Assembly (NCBI RefSeq): GCF_037126465.1
Contig: NW_026999477.1
Location: 1-64,000 of the forward strand
Direction of reading: 5' to 3'
DNA from: Ornithodoros turicata
Taxonomy: Eukaryota; Arthropoda; Arachnida; Ixodida; Argasidae
DNA: 64,000 bases
The translations under genes were made by a program, and so were the position numbers. Below, piece by piece: positions 12,978 through 24,760 of the stretch (positions are counted from its first letter, which is position 1; every line of letters starts with the position of its first letter). A model generated the notes under the pieces. The model saw nothing but the letters and a program-made list of their open reading frames with translations, had not been told where the DNA came from and did no database searches.

Positions 12978-13060
12978 TTGCTGGTGTCCTCACCCGGGTT
13001 TGAACCCGCAACCTTGGGACCAGTAAGTGAACACGCTAGCAACTGAGGCATCGTGGCCAG
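12978..13060 (-). mobile_element. tRNA-derived SINE head
   Basis: On the minus strand an A-box-like stretch (TCAGTTGCTAGCG) is followed by a B box (GGTTCAAACCC) within a T-arm-like GCGGGTTCAAACCCGGG context. The cloverleaf is incomplete, so a SINE is more likely than a functional tRNA. It lies in the zinc-finger gene just 3' of its first coding exon. Confidence 0.55.
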
Positions 13061-13125
13061 AGGTCTGAGCTGCATGTCTACAAGATCTTACTATCTTGAA
13101 CGTATAGTTTATACGAGGATTTTAC

Positions 13126-13261
13126 CATCAGCATCACCTCCTGGTGAAGGCTCGCTGCACTGCTGTTGCTGTACCTGGCCCTCTTCTGGCAGGCAGGCAA
13201 AATCAGGTGGCTCCGACTTCACTTTCACGATCTGACCACTGAACTCTGGTGAGAGCTGCAT
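13126..13261 (-). CDS. Zinc-finger gene, probable first coding exon
   Basis: An ATG at 13261 (complement) opens a frame starting MQLSPEF and containing IVKVKSEPPDF, a KxEP-type acidic segment like that in the exon at 9513-9665. A donor follows (GATG|GTAAAA, exon end 13126) in phase 1, which matches the acceptor phase of the next exon. The frame stays open upstream for ~25 codons but has no earlier ATG before a stop, so I chose 13261. Promoter and 5' UTR were not located. Joining this exon to the finger exon rests on matching phase and similar composition, not on a transcript. Confidence 0.6.
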
Positions 13262-15761
13262 CTCTTCAGGATTGTGAATCCGAGAGGCTGGAGCTTGATC
13301 ACTCAAGGACACAAGGATCTCTCGCCTCTTCCTTCGTGGGGAGTAAACTGTTGGCTGTCATCGACCCACGTAAATTATGAGTAAGAGAACATTGGCTCCG
13401 GAAGTGAACAGTTGCTGCATGCTCAAACAAATGTGCGTATCAATTAAAGGTAATCGACTCACTATTTGTCCCCAGAGGGCCTGTCTTCGGGGGTCTTCAG
13501 AGAGGCCGTCTTCGAGGGTTCCCAGTCAGGACAGAAGACACGCCAGAGAGGGGTACTCTGTAGAGATTGTTTCTTAAGAAAGAAGCATGATGCTTGTCGA
13601 AGAGTAACACCGAGACGGAGGGACCACCACAAATTCTTTCAGGTTACTCCCAGCATCAGCGGATCCAACTTTTTCTCTCAACTTTTTACTCCCCGCTCGG
13701 GTAAGGTTACTCCCAGGTCGCTGCGGTTTTGACTCGTTTGAATATCGAAACTCAGGGATGGATGCCGTAGGGCGTGTTTCAGGATTCTTAAATTTAGGTA
13801 ATTAGTCTCGTAATTGCACTCTCTCTTCGACAGCATGTTCACCTGGCCATAGAACTCGGCCGCCAAAACGACGTTTGTACTGACCTCGTAGTTTTGTTAC
13901 GAAAATTCAGTAAAGTAAGTTTTGTGACGATCTCACAGCTCAGTAAAAGAATAAGAAGGAAAAAGAACAACGGTTGTGATCAGGAATCCAGGGAATCGAA
14001 TCCACAAAGCTTATGAATCTCGAATCCTCTCTTTAAAGGTACTGTAAAGCAGCACCGATCAAATGTCATTTAGTGTGGCTATTCGATAGTCCAAGTCACC
14101 AGGACAAAAACTGTGCAAGTTTCATTCCAATCGACGGTGCAGTTAATTAGAAAATTACAATTAAAGATTACGGGCAACACTGTGCTAGGTATTCGAAATG
14201 AATCCGTACTTCTGACACATACGGCGGCAACCACATTGCATGCGTATAACACTGGGCCCGACATAACAATCCACCACAATCCACCATAAAATCCACCCCT
14301 GCAATCCACACAACGATCCACATCTGAGGATAAACGTACAGTGGCTAGTAATAAACGGATAAGCGAACTGAAATGAAATGCTGAGCCGTTGAAAAAAATG
14401 TGTCAGACGTTCAAGAAGCCAGACAGCGTCGGGACTTGTTTGTTCACAGAGGTTCACAGAGACAGTTTGTTCGTTCGAAAGAGGCCGCGAACAAAAGGAG
14501 CGCGCAGGCGCAGCAGAGAAGTAGGGAGAGCCCCCATCGAACAGCGGCCAGCACTGGATTACTTCGCAAAAACAGGGGTTAAGAGGTTAAACTGTTAACA
14601 GGGGTTTCAGAATGCATAGGTAAACAGAAAAACTAATAATATGGTTACTAAAATAACGAAGTTCCGATGTCATAGTGTGTAATACCAATTTTCAGTGTTG
14701 CCCGCTGTACAGGGGGTTGTTTGACACCAGGCGTCGCACCGCTCCACTACGCCGCATCTTTCGTGGCAAATTAAAAATATTTATAGCGCGTTGTCGGTCG
14801 TATGGTTCCGCATATGGTATTTAGAAGCAACAAAGTCTCTAGTCACATCACCGGAATATCATGCTTGTCTACTGCTTTACAGTACCTTTAAAAACCGTAT
14901 CAAAAGCCTCGGGGAAAAAAGTACTTCTAATGAAGAAAATTTCAAGCACAATTTCATATCTTTGTCTAATGAAAAACAAATTCAATAATAGTTTACTTTC
15001 AGGGGAAAAATATATCGTATACTCGTTCTTATATGCAATTTATGTACCATGTTGTTCTTCCACTATGGGAAATAACTACATAAACTCTGAGATTTCCACA
15101 AATCTGGGATACAATCGAAAAGTAAAACCGCATAAATTTTCAACTTCGAACCAAAGAGTTCTCGCCTAAACTGTTTCAGTGTGAAGCAATATAAACAGAC
15201 AAACAAGAAAACATCCACTGGCCAGTCAGGATTTCGGCACACTCCTTATATGTGCAAATAAAAACAAAGAAAGAAAAAAAAGACAAAACGCAAACCCGGT
15301 TGGCGGATTCAAAAGATTCAATACTCCGTCTCTTGCCATTGGGATTGGGATTCCCGAATCCCTGTCTAGGATTTGAGGATTTGGTTTGCCCATTCCTAGT
15401 TGGAAAAGAAAACATTCCGCTATATTCCCCCGGATGCTATCCACCTCATCCGCTGGTTCCATAATCACATGTCATGTCTGTTGTCTAGTGTTTAGCTCGT
15501 AATGCATTTTTTTACAAATATTTTCATGAGCTGGCGACCATGTGTGCTTAGAGAGGTACCGTGGATTGTGTAGTACTAATTAGGAATACAAGAATACTGA
15601 GACTGGTGGCTATTGGGGAAGACAGCTCTGAATCTCTGAATCTGAAATCTCTGAATGAGAGAGTGAGTGAGAAAGATGTAAGAGAGAATGGGAATAGCGT
15701 GGTTGGTTGTCCCCCCCCCCCCCCCCGTACTTGAGACACTCAATGGCTCAAGGGAAACGGC
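13262..15761. other. Intergenic sequence, nothing recognised
   Basis: There are several short frames but no domain. A run of C lies at 15713-15726. Confidence 0.4.
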
Positions 15762-15836
15762 GTGCTGGTGTGGTGTAGCGGTTAGCATATCTGACCGGAA
15801 ATCAGAAGACCCAGGTTCGATTCCTGGCGTCAGCAC
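15762..15836 (+). tRNA. tRNA-like sequence, full cloverleaf (SINE head or pseudogene)
   Basis: The sequence folds as a cloverleaf: acceptor stem GTGCTGG/TCAGCAC (one G-U), A box TGGTGTAGCGG, anticodon stem TCTGA/TCAGA with loop CCGGAAA, a four-base variable region, T stem CCAGG/CCTGG and B box GGTTCGATTCC. By position the anticodon would be GGA (serine). However, base 33 is C instead of the near-universal U, and the long variable arm of serine tRNAs is missing. A tRNA-derived SINE or a pseudogene is therefore likelier than a working tRNA. Confidence 0.6.
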
Positions 15837-16818
15837 CTCTTTTCCCTGAGTTGTTTGCATTCGTTAATTTCTGGGCGTTTGAGGCTTACTTGTGTGTGTC
15901 GTCCCTAATTGTTGGTCTGCCTCGGCCAAATCTCGTTGTTTAAGACAGCTTGGCAAACATCTACACGAGAGTCGTTAAAATCTTCCATGAAGGTGATGTT
16001 GCCGAGACAATACCACCTGCCTTGCCCTATGTGGACAGTTCTTCAAATTCTTTTCAGAGAATCGAGGTTCTTTTCTGTCGGTTATTAGGATGTTTTTACG
16101 CAGAGTTATGAAAAACTAGAACACCAGAGAACACGTTAGCATGCACACCTTAATATTGATGCAGTTCTTTTCCCTTATATATTCACACAAAGAAACCGAA
16201 TCCTGATAGCTTTCCTTTCAAGGGTACATGTAGTAAGGCTTCATTGTGGTTTTGAAAACTCGCTTTAAAAAATTAGAACGCATGTTGCAACATTTAATTA
16301 TATCCGCAAGGAGACGTCACACGGCTACATAGAACTCACTGTTTTCTGAAGATGAAGCCTCGTTTTTCACACTTGCTTGTGCACGGGTGTCTGTGTCCTG
16401 TTCCTTGAGGTTGTTCTGTTCCAGGTGCTTCCCCAATTGTTGCTCGTCACAGAATATCCTGGATCAGTATGTTAGCACTGAACAAAATATTTCATCAATA
16501 ATGACAACGAGGAATATGTAGATTTATACGTTGAAAGCGATTTAAAAAAAACGTGCCGGGAAACAAACAAAGGACGACACAACACACAGCGCAGCACACA
16601 TGTAGATTTAAGCGCGTCATGTCAGTCAGTCAACAGTGAAGATTCCCATGTCATTTCCATTGACAGATTCCCACGTTGCTTTTGCCTCCAAGTGAACAGT
16701 AAAGGCTCCTTCTAAGTGACACTCGAAGCTACTTTGTCATTAATAGAAGCGTACTAGAAGCTATGGTGGGCTAGTACTCGTTCTCAACCTACAAGCTCGT
16801 GAGATATGGCCTTTCTTC
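15837..16818. other. Intergenic sequence, nothing recognised
   Basis: The 3' flank of the tRNA-like sequence may be a SINE body. The rest is unrecognised. Confidence 0.35.
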
Positions 16819-17468
16819 TTACAATGGAAACAGACTGCCGATAAGAACGGGCACGCTTGCGATGCGTGCTTGGTGGATGCGCACCTTGAACACCGTTAGA
16901 TTAGATTCTTTCATCTTAAGCAGTCCTTCCGTACTATCTTCTTTGGCATGCGTAGCTGTGGCATTACGGGCCGCGCTTTCTAATGCTTGCGCCTTATCAA
17001 TTGCCTTCTGAAATGTTAGGTTCTTGTCTTCCGTAAATAAACCCTTTGAATTTCCACACGCTGTAGCCCACAAACAAACCTGTCCATCAGGGACTCGTCC
17101 AAAAATGCGCCGAAATTACAAGTTTCAGCAAGCTTCCCTAACGCTGCAGCAAAATCTTTAATGCTTTCGCCGTCTAGCTGAGTACGTCTGTGGAATTTCG
17201 CTCGTTCACCAATGACAGAAGGCTTCGGGGTGTAGTGCTCCCGCAGTAACTGCAGTATCTCTTTAAACTTCTTTTTCGAAGGAGCGTCCGGGCTTGTGAG
17301 AGACTTCAAAAGTGCGTATGTTTTTGGCCCGATAATACTAACGACGGCGTCGACCTTGTTGTCATCCTCAATGCGGTTGACATTCAAATAGGACTGAAGT
17401 CTTTCTTCATACGCTGTCCAGTCACTAGTAGGCTCCAGGGAACCTACTTGAGCAATGCGTGTTGCCAT
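16819..17468 (-). pseudogene. LTR-retrotransposon gag remnant, frameshifted
   Basis: A minus-strand frame from about 17468 down to 17016 encodes a gag-like polypeptide: WTAYEERLQSYL near the start, LLREHYTPKPS, then the pattern F-x-R-x-Q, ESIKDF, LDESLMDRFVCGL. It resembles the retropepsin-linked gag of Ty3/gypsy-type elements. Near 17050 the frame must change to continue (GLFTEDKNLTFQKAID, about 17040-16990), so the copy is broken. No zinc knuckle, protease or reverse transcriptase follows, since the element is truncated near 16820. Confidence 0.72.
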
Positions 17469-17704
17469 ATCCCACGAAGTTGTTACTGTACTGCCGTGAG
17501 AATTCTTTCCGGAGATGGTGGATCGTACGTCCAGCTCGTCGCCAATATGTTGTGTCTAATCCACGAGACGGTGAGTAGCAGCAGAACATGTGAAGCATGA
17601 GTGAAGCACAGCCAACAAAAGACGCGCACACAGCAAAGCAGGCAGCTTATCTACCTTCTGCGCGGGAGGGGTGGGTGGGAGGGGGGGGGGGTGGCACATA
17701 ACAT
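17469..17704 (-). other. Probable 5' LTR edge and primer-binding site of the gag remnant
   Basis: On the minus strand the sequence GACACAACA ends at 17549, is followed after three bases by TGGCGACGAGCTGG, and leads on to the gag frame. TG...CA-type LTR ends followed by a TGG-initial primer-binding site are standard for LTR elements. The far end of the LTR was not found, and a G-rich tract lies at 17665-17695. Confidence 0.35.
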
Positions 17705-17857
17705 CCCAAGCAGCAAAATGTACTGAAAGTCGGGTGCAATAGGGGTGGACGGGTAGGTGGAAGGCCTTGAACAGACTCGTGAAACTAAGGAACATCGATA
17801 AGACACATACCGTCCACCCCTATTGCACTCGACTTTCAGTACATTGTGCTGCTTGGG
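17705..17857. mobile_element. 153-bp MITE with ~46-bp terminal inverted repeats (copy 1)
   Basis: CCCAAGCAGC at the left end and GCTGCTTGGG at the right end belong to inverted repeats of about 46 bp (continuing CTGAAAGTCG...GTGCAATAGGGGTGG). Fewer than 65 bp of unique sequence lie between them. A second copy of identical length is at 24380-24532. Confidence 0.85.
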
Positions 17858-20538
17858 ATACCGGGGCTAACTTTGACTGTTATCACACAACAATAGTAAA
17901 CTTTGTCATACTTCTATACTATACTGCCTTACCAGTTAAGCGACCATTTATCATTTCCTTGCTGCTTGCACGTAGTGGTGTTAGTCTATTCCTTCAGGCT
18001 CACTCTAAACCCACATTCCCACACCAGGAGGTGACACTTACTCGCACGACAAACAAAGGCGCGGTGAAAGATAATGCCTTATCAGCCTTCCACATAAGCA
18101 GGTTTCCCATATGCGTCGCTTCAGACTCCGCCAGGTGATCGATGGATCTCCAACTCTTCAAGTGAACATCACTGGAAGTCTAAAGTGAGGTGAGGTCCCC
18201 AATACGTATATATTTCAATTTTATTTATGCTGCGTTGTAGCATTTCACTGTGTGGTTGCGATTATTTTTACTGTTCTCACTGTGTTGGTAAATTGTTTTT
18301 TATTAACTGTATAGCGTATTTTTAGAAGCGGGATTTTCTTGCGTCTGTCTTTGCTTATCCTGCTACTCCTCTGCGACTCATTATCTATTAATCTGTATCG
18401 TCACAGTAAATAACGTACGCTGCATCCGGAAAGGTGGTTCGTTAAATTCCCCAAGCATCACCGAAGCGCGCCCTTGCTTCTCCTTCGATTAATATAAAGC
18501 GTCACTATCACCGATGATCGCTCAGAATTCCCACCTATTTGTGCCGTCTGCCTTTTTTTTTTCTTTCTCGGTGGTTGTGTTGCGGTTAATTGGAACGCTC
18601 GTCATTAATGCTACCATCCCTAAATAACTGCGTACTTCGCCCATCATTGTCACCGTGTCGTCTCAACACGATTTGTTGCATCCGCAGTGGGAAACAATCT
18701 CACTGCGCCATCCCTTCTCGTGTCTGGTGGTGTCTTTCTGAACAATTGCTGGCGACTTTTGCTCATAGTTTGTTATATAAAGTGTAAATTTAATGATGTC
18801 CTCGCTAGGAAAGGTCGCCTTGGGTGGTCCGCAGGCAGAAAAACAACTGATAAGACGATAAGAACCCATGAAGGCATCACATGAAGTACCCTCTCGAGCC
18901 TAGGAAAGAGATAATTATCTCTTTCCTAGTCACCGTGATGTGACTAGCTCACATAGGGCACATAGACGTTGTAATATATAATCTTTTCCCCTTCTAGCTT
19001 AATTGATACATATTATAATACACATTTTTATATTTGTGCAGTTTTGAAACCTATAGCTCCCCTTGATGGTCCTCTATTCGACAGAAAATAATTTTTTTTT
19101 TGTTATGTTAAACCAGTAGGGCCCTGCTGTAGGTGAAACTAACCCTGAATGACATTACTGACATGCCATCTAAAAGTCAGACTACGGACACTTTATGAAT
19201 ACGTTGTGGAGGCGATCTTCAACACAACGCAGTGACGAGCATGGATTTATGAACGCCAATCGTTGTTAGAAAGCATGCAGCAAGCCCTGTATGGAATGTG
19301 AGACAACACAGTTTACACCACACTTGTGACGACACCATGCAAGATCACCATGAGAATGTCTCGTAAGTCACATCGCACATTGCAGGTGGGCCACGGGTCC
19401 GGCGTGGGAACATCGACGACGATCGTAACTGAAGTGTTCGGCGGAGCCAGGGCACGATGAGCGCAGGGTACAAAGACAAAGGACACGTGATCTACCTGGG
19501 GCTTGAAAGAAGTACTGAAGAAAAAGGTTTGTAAGACTCGAATACTATTATACGCTCCATTGTGTGATATTGCATTCAGCCAGATAACATAGTTGACGGG
19601 GACTATAGCCCGCATTGCCTTGACGTTTTCTTTTTTTACCGTAGCAGGTATTCGATCAGCCACCCGTCAACACGTGCCATCACAGCGAGGGCTCCCAGGG
19701 AGGTCACCTTCTTGCACACGGTTGTAACGCGCAATAAGGTAAGTCCCGTCAGAGCCTCCCACTTACCAGAAACGACCGACTGACAAAAAAAAAAAACGGA
19801 AAAAAGAAAAGTAAAAACGCGTATGCTGGAATCTGTTGCGTATAATTTGACGCTAGATAAACATTTTGAACATAGAACAGATTCCTTAAAGGGACTGTCT
19901 GGACTCCAGATGTGAAGTAAATAGGCCTCATCAGATGATAGTCATTCATGTAGTAGTTTTCTTTATTTTTTACGAATCCAAGCGGAAAATATTTTACTCG
20001 TTGGATATGTTACTCGCAAATCGTTTATTTCAAGTTACTTCGGTTATGTGACTGGTTGTTTGACATAATATTCTGAGAGATGTTCGAATATGTTTATTCG
20101 CGTCATCTTCAGCAAACTGTTTCGATCCCTGCCATCTGGGAAGTGAGAGCTTCGGCCACGCTGATTGGTTTTCGCAAGCACGTGACCTTACCGGAAATAG
20201 ATGCAAACACGTCTTCGAAGGTGTCTTCAGTGATGGCTGGTTTAGTTGCGATATTCTCAGTGCGAATTTTCCACGCGCAATTACTTTTACTTTCATATTG
20301 TTATTATTTTTTACAACTTGATGGAAAGAGAGATACATAACAAACGTAAATATATAGTGTAACACACTAGTGCGTACATAACGCAGTATAGGCAGTACAA
20401 AGACTCGTTTTCTTCTATAGATTAACTCCAGACGGCTTCATCATTTGCAATGCTCATCTTACCTCAGATATGCGATCTTCTGAATCGCTATGTTTCCCGT
20501 GTGTGAACCACACTCTGAAAAACCCTCCTGCTTTACAG
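17858..20538. other. Intergenic sequence; one perfect palindrome
   Basis: No gene is supported. A frame on the minus strand at 19313-19663 lacks an ATG start and any known motif. The palindrome at 18900-18929 is listed separately. Confidence 0.35.
18900..18929. repeat. Perfect 30-bp palindrome
   Basis: CTAGGAAAGAGATAA is followed immediately by its exact reverse complement, with no spacer; symmetry ends at both outer bases. It could extrude as a cruciform or be a footprint of a foldback element. Confidence 0.9.
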
Positions 20539-20640
20539 AGACGATGACGACCGTTGGGATACATAAATCAGCGCTGGAGCTTCACAAACTCCTTGAACGA
20601 GCAGTCCTTCTCTCCTACTACGACAAATTCGTCGAGATAG
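20539..20640 (+). CDS. NCD1 module 1, exon A
   Basis: The acceptor is TTTACAG (to 20538) and the donor ATAG|GTGAGC; 102 bp, phase 1 at both ends. It encodes the first half of an NCD1-like domain (LHKLLERAVLLSYYDKFVEIG). Human NAB1/NAB2 NCD1 carries the equivalent LLSY(F/Y)xxF block followed by GGDDVQQL. An ATG lies at the third codon position after the splice and could serve as a start if transcription begins nearby. NCD1 is a SAM-like helical domain through which NAB proteins bind EGR factors and self-associate; its role here is inferred. Confidence 0.75.
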
Positions 20641-21743
20641 GTGAGCCAAAACGGAACTTCATATCACCGGGCATGTCAATCAGGGACGTGACACTTTCGT
20701 CGTCAACCACGCAGCGCCCATTCAGGTCGGGAGTGACCGCTGCCGAGGTCATGGGTTCGAAACCCTGTACCATGCGAGCAGGAGTCGGTCACGTCCTCCT
20801 CTGAGACTGTAGCCAAATACGCTGTCCCGTGCGATGAGGTTTAGCGAAGGTTGAGTAACTCTCAGTATAGGATGAATGATAAGGTACTTCTTGACCAGAG
20901 TTCCCTTTCGAGGCAAACCCCGAAGTTACTAGAACGCCTATTTCCTTTCTACGATCGCGAAGAGGCAAAGGTCCAAGTACAAAATATCGCGTGCCAAGGT
21001 TGCCTACACTGAGGGATGTGTTTACATTGACGTAATTCCGTTTGCAGAAATATGTTTCAACGACAACTTTCACCTTAGAACCGAAGACTCGCTTAAATGG
21101 GTTTTCGGGTCCTGAAGCGCGTGCATAAGATCGATGGTGTAATTTTCTGCACCGCTTTATAGCTTCATTGGTGAAGTTTCCCTCCCGAAAACAGCTTACA
21201 TATTAAATAAACGGGATTTAAAAACTCGCACACTCTCAGAAGTCCCGAAAAAAATCTCCCCAGATATAAATAGCGTTGATCCCGTAACATTTGGGGAAAT
21301 ATATTTTTCGTACGATTTTTTTTTCATGTTAGATGAAACACCCTACAACAGAAGCCTCAAGTCCTGAGAACAAGTACTTTATATTACTAAGAGCAGCAAC
21401 TTTACAGGACGCTCTGCATATTCTCAGGCATAACGGTGGTCGCCTCGTGATCTAAAGACTAGGAATGAGAGGAAAATCTGTTGAAATATACATAATTACC
21501 TCGATACTATGCACTTTGGAGTACGGATCCACATGTTAGTGCATTGACAAAACGCAAGGCGACTGTTCCGTCCACAAAAAAAAAAAAAAAAAGAGAAAGA
21601 AAAAATACGGGTTCAGATAAATAATCTTTCATATCGAAGACGAAGGCTGCAAACAATGACACTGGTACCTCTACAACGCATGGAGTTACTTGTCTTGATA
21701 AGGCATCTGTCCACCCTAACCTCACTTACGGATTTGCCCTTAG
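20641..21743. other. Intron between module 1 exons
   Basis: It contains a tRNA-type B box (GGTTCGAAACC near 20756) suggestive of a SINE fragment, and a poly-A tract near 21575. Nothing else is recognised. Confidence 0.4.
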
Positions 21744-21881
21744 GCGGGGACAATGTGCAGCAGCTTCGTGACTCCAGTGATCAAGATATCGAGGAGTTGA
21801 TCAACATGGTAGATATGGCCAGAAAGCCACCTCACGTCAAGAGGTTCAAGAAAGCACTGGCAGAGTGGAAACCAGACACAG
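21744..21881 (+). CDS. NCD1 module 1, exon B
   Basis: 138 bp, acceptor CCCTTAG, donor ACAG|GTAAAT, phase 1 to phase 1. The split glycine codon (G|GC) restores the GGDNVQQL motif that follows LLSYYDKF in NCD1. The exon continues with MARKPPHVKR and LAEW, the counterpart of the MA-KPLHVRR and LRDW helices of vertebrate NAB proteins. The basic KPxHVKR strip is intact. Confidence 0.82.
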
Positions 21882-22309
21882 GTAAATGGAAAACCAAATT
21901 GGGAGAAGGGGCTGGATCTTACGTACCGCGTGCTGGCGTGCGTGCGCGATACATATGATGGCCGTACAAAAAGCCGGCGTTTCATTGAACTTGGCCTCAA
22001 AGTCCGGCCTCTCAAGCAGATCAGTTAACAAGCTATTTTCTGCAATCTCCGTAAGTCTTTCAAATGTTTCTAATTGCGTTCACGAACCTCCTATAAGGAA
22101 GCAACGATTGCATAGGCTTCTGCGAGAACGCCCTGCTCTCCGTATATGCATAACTTGGCAGAAGTGGAGGATAGTTAGGTAGAATTGCAAGCGGCTGCAT
22201 TCCTCTCTAAAGAACTTACTCAACCGACAGTTACGTTACCGCCACATTGGCCCTTCAGTCGTTTCCGACAATGAAAAAGTGCGTCTGAATCTAAGAATAA
22301 AAACGACAG

Positions 22310-22411
22310 TTGCAGCAACGTCCACCCCAGCGGATGGAGCAGAAGGGGAGCTTCACAAGCTACTTCGAGGAGCGGATCTTCTCTCCTACCACGACAAGTT
22401 CATGGAGATAG
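22310..22411 (+). CDS. NCD1 module 2, exon A
   Basis: 102 bp, donor ATAG|GTGAGT, phase 1 to phase 1. It encodes GELHKLLRGADLLSYHDKFMEIG. I set the acceptor at GACAG|TT by alignment to modules 1 and 3; an alternative at TTGCAG, 6 bp downstream, keeps the same phase. The polypyrimidine tract is poor. The ATG present at the third codon in modules 1, 4 and 5 is GCA here, so this copy could not start translation at that site. Confidence 0.75.
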   Translation: MQQRPPQRMEQKGSFTSYFEERIFSPTTTSSWR

Positions 22412-23136
22412 GTGAGTCAGAATTGGCCGTGTCGATGCATACACGGATTACTAACGGAAGCTAGTCGTGCGTGTACAACTACGGACAAGAGACGGTGCCG
22501 CATGATTCAGAGCGTACCCGCGATCAATTAAGCCTGTTTGGAGAAGAGAAAGATACGGGATAAATTTAAGAAAAAGGAAATCCGCTTAGCACGCAATACG
22601 TATTCTGACTCCCACCTGGTTCGTAGGAGACGCCGCGCGACATGTCGTCACCGTTAGCGTTGCGTCTGGTGTAATAATGGCGACACAGAACACGATTGTC
22701 ACGTTCTCACTGTAAAGGCCGACTTGCATTCTGAATAGTGACTCCTGGTGGACAGCTTAACAGACGAAGCAGGATTTCGAGCGACGTCAAATGTTGCTCG
22801 ATTGCTTCTATAAAGGGGCGCTAAAATTCGAAAAGAAGTTGCTCTCATATGAAAGTCAGCGTTTGAATTGGTGCAATTCAAACACAGTGCGCACAGCACT
22901 AGCGCTACAGGAGAGGGCCACCAAATTGGAGTACCGACGAAATAAGCAACAGAGTTAAGATGCTTAATTGAGAAAGGAAGATTTCCATCTATGGAAGGAA
23001 CCAAAAAGGTCGTCCTACTTACAGAACACCACGATGGTCGCAACGGTTACTTCCCTCTAGTTTTGAAAGCCGTACAGTTCCACAAATTGGGAGGACTGCT
23101 TTCGCATACTACTGTCTATACATGAAACACGTTATA

Positions 23137-23923
23137 CAGGATGTTTGGTGTAACGTGTCCCTAAATTATATTTTTAAAAATTTACGAGGATGTCGCTCGC
23201 TGCATTCGTCTTGGCGGCACTTTTTTCGCCAGGGAAGACTGATTTTGTCGTATTTCAACCGCGATAAATTGAATTTTTAAAATTGATCTCGCTAATTTAC
23301 CGAGTTAACCCCACGTTTTTCCAACGGAAATGGAATGCGCATGTTCGATTTACCGCGAAACATCACTGAAGGCGTCCAGCACCACAGCGGGAACACATGA
23401 AAAAAAAAGAACAAAAAAAAAAGACATGCAAAAAGGCGCCGTTTTGGGACTCCCAAGTTGCTGGGCGCGAGTAGTTCAGCGCTATATGGGCCGTCGTTGC
23501 TCCACCCCCTTCACAGTCCCTCGCCGCACAAAATTTGCTGCGTCACGCCTTCAGCTTCCCCTGACGCTTCCTGTCGTTCCACGCATATCTCTTCTTGCCG
23601 AGTCCCAAAACGGTGCTTTTTGCATTTTTTTAATGTGTTCCCGCGGTGGTGCTGGATGCCTCAGCTATGTTTCGGGGTAAATCGAACATGCGCTTTCCAT
23701 TTGCATTGGAAAAACGTGAGGTTGACTCGGCAGATTTGCGAGATCAACTTTAAAAACTCAATTTAATGCTGTTGAAATTTGACTGGTGAAAAAAAAACTG
23801 AAAAAAAAACTGGTGTCTTCCTCGTGAAAAAAGTGCCGCAAACACCAATGCAATAAGCTGCATCCTTGTACAGTGTCTAGGTTATTTTATATAGTTTATA
23901 GGCACTCTATAGGAAACATCCTG
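23137..23923. mobile_element. Foldback transposon, ~790 bp, intronic
   Basis: The ends CAGGATGTTT / AAACATCCTG are flanked by TA-rich sequence (TTATA / TATAT), suggesting a TA or TATA target duplication. Long imperfect inverted arms occupy about 23137-23480 and 23600-23923; compare CGGAAATGGAATGCGCATG with its reverse complement near 23690. No transposase frame is present. It lies in the intron between the two exons of module 2. Confidence 0.7.
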
Positions 23924-24164
23924 TATATTTCCAGTCTCCTTACCTGAACCTGACCCAATTGATGCCAGATAAAGTATTCGTAGCGGATTTTGAGCCCTGT
24001 TTGTCTTCCTGTTCTTGTGGATATTTCTTTCCCATGGAGTTGTGATGACAACAGGTGTTTTGTCGACACTCTCAAATGAAGTTTTTCCTTTTTTTTCGGA
24101 GATAGCCACGTTTCAGTTGTTGATCTTCTATGTAAAGACCCGACAAATATTTAAGGAACAAGCA

Positions 24165-24760
24165 GCAGGTGTATTTTCTCCTGTGCGCGACAGCCTACCA
24201 GCGAGCAGAAACTGGCCCGTTTATTCTTTCAGAGATGTGAGGGAGTTCCCTGGTAGCAACACATTGCGAGAGTTTCGTTATGGCTTTAATGTGCTCAAAC
24301 CAGGTGGAGATCTGGGGGGGGGAGGGGGGCAGGCGTTCAGACCTGCCCTCAATCCCAGAATATGAATATATCCCATATCCCCAAGCAGCACAATGCACTG
24401 AAAGTCGGGTGCAATAGGGGTGGACGGGTAGGTGGAAGGCCTTGAACAGGCTTGTGAAACTAAAGAACATTGATGAAACACATACCGGCCACCCCTATTG
24501 CACTCGACTTTCAGTACATCGTGCTGCTTGGGTCAGCATGCACGTGGCACTTGTCCATAGGGACCCCCTTCCCTGGGGAAAATCCTGGGGATCCGCCCCT
24601 GCTCCAAACATGGTTTGAATTGGTGTCGCTGCCGTCACACTCCTCTCCCCCTCTGAACGAGTGAACAATCCCACTTCCGCTTGCCGCTAGGGTGTCGCAC
24701 CGAGGTGGAAATATACCGGTGGCGTTTTCCGTAAACTTTTGCGGGGCCTGTACTTCTACT
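24165..24760. repeat. Diverged inverted repeat pair around a MITE
   Basis: The segment at about 24165-24320 resembles the reverse complement of about 24560-24760 in a patchy way (TATTTTCTCCTGTGCGCGACA against TATTTCCACCTCGGTGCGACA). The 153-bp MITE lies between the arms and a G tract (24315-24330) at the end of the left arm. Confidence 0.45.
24380..24532. mobile_element. 153-bp MITE with ~46-bp terminal inverted repeats (copy 2)
   Basis: It has the same ends (CCCAAGCAGC / GCTGCTTGGG), the same core and exactly the same length as the copy at 17705-17857, with scattered substitutions. It is intronic in NCD1 module 2. Confidence 0.85.

Noticed and set aside
19313..19663. 116-codon minus-strand frame
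   Set aside because: No ATG start, no recognisable motif, and no matching splice context.
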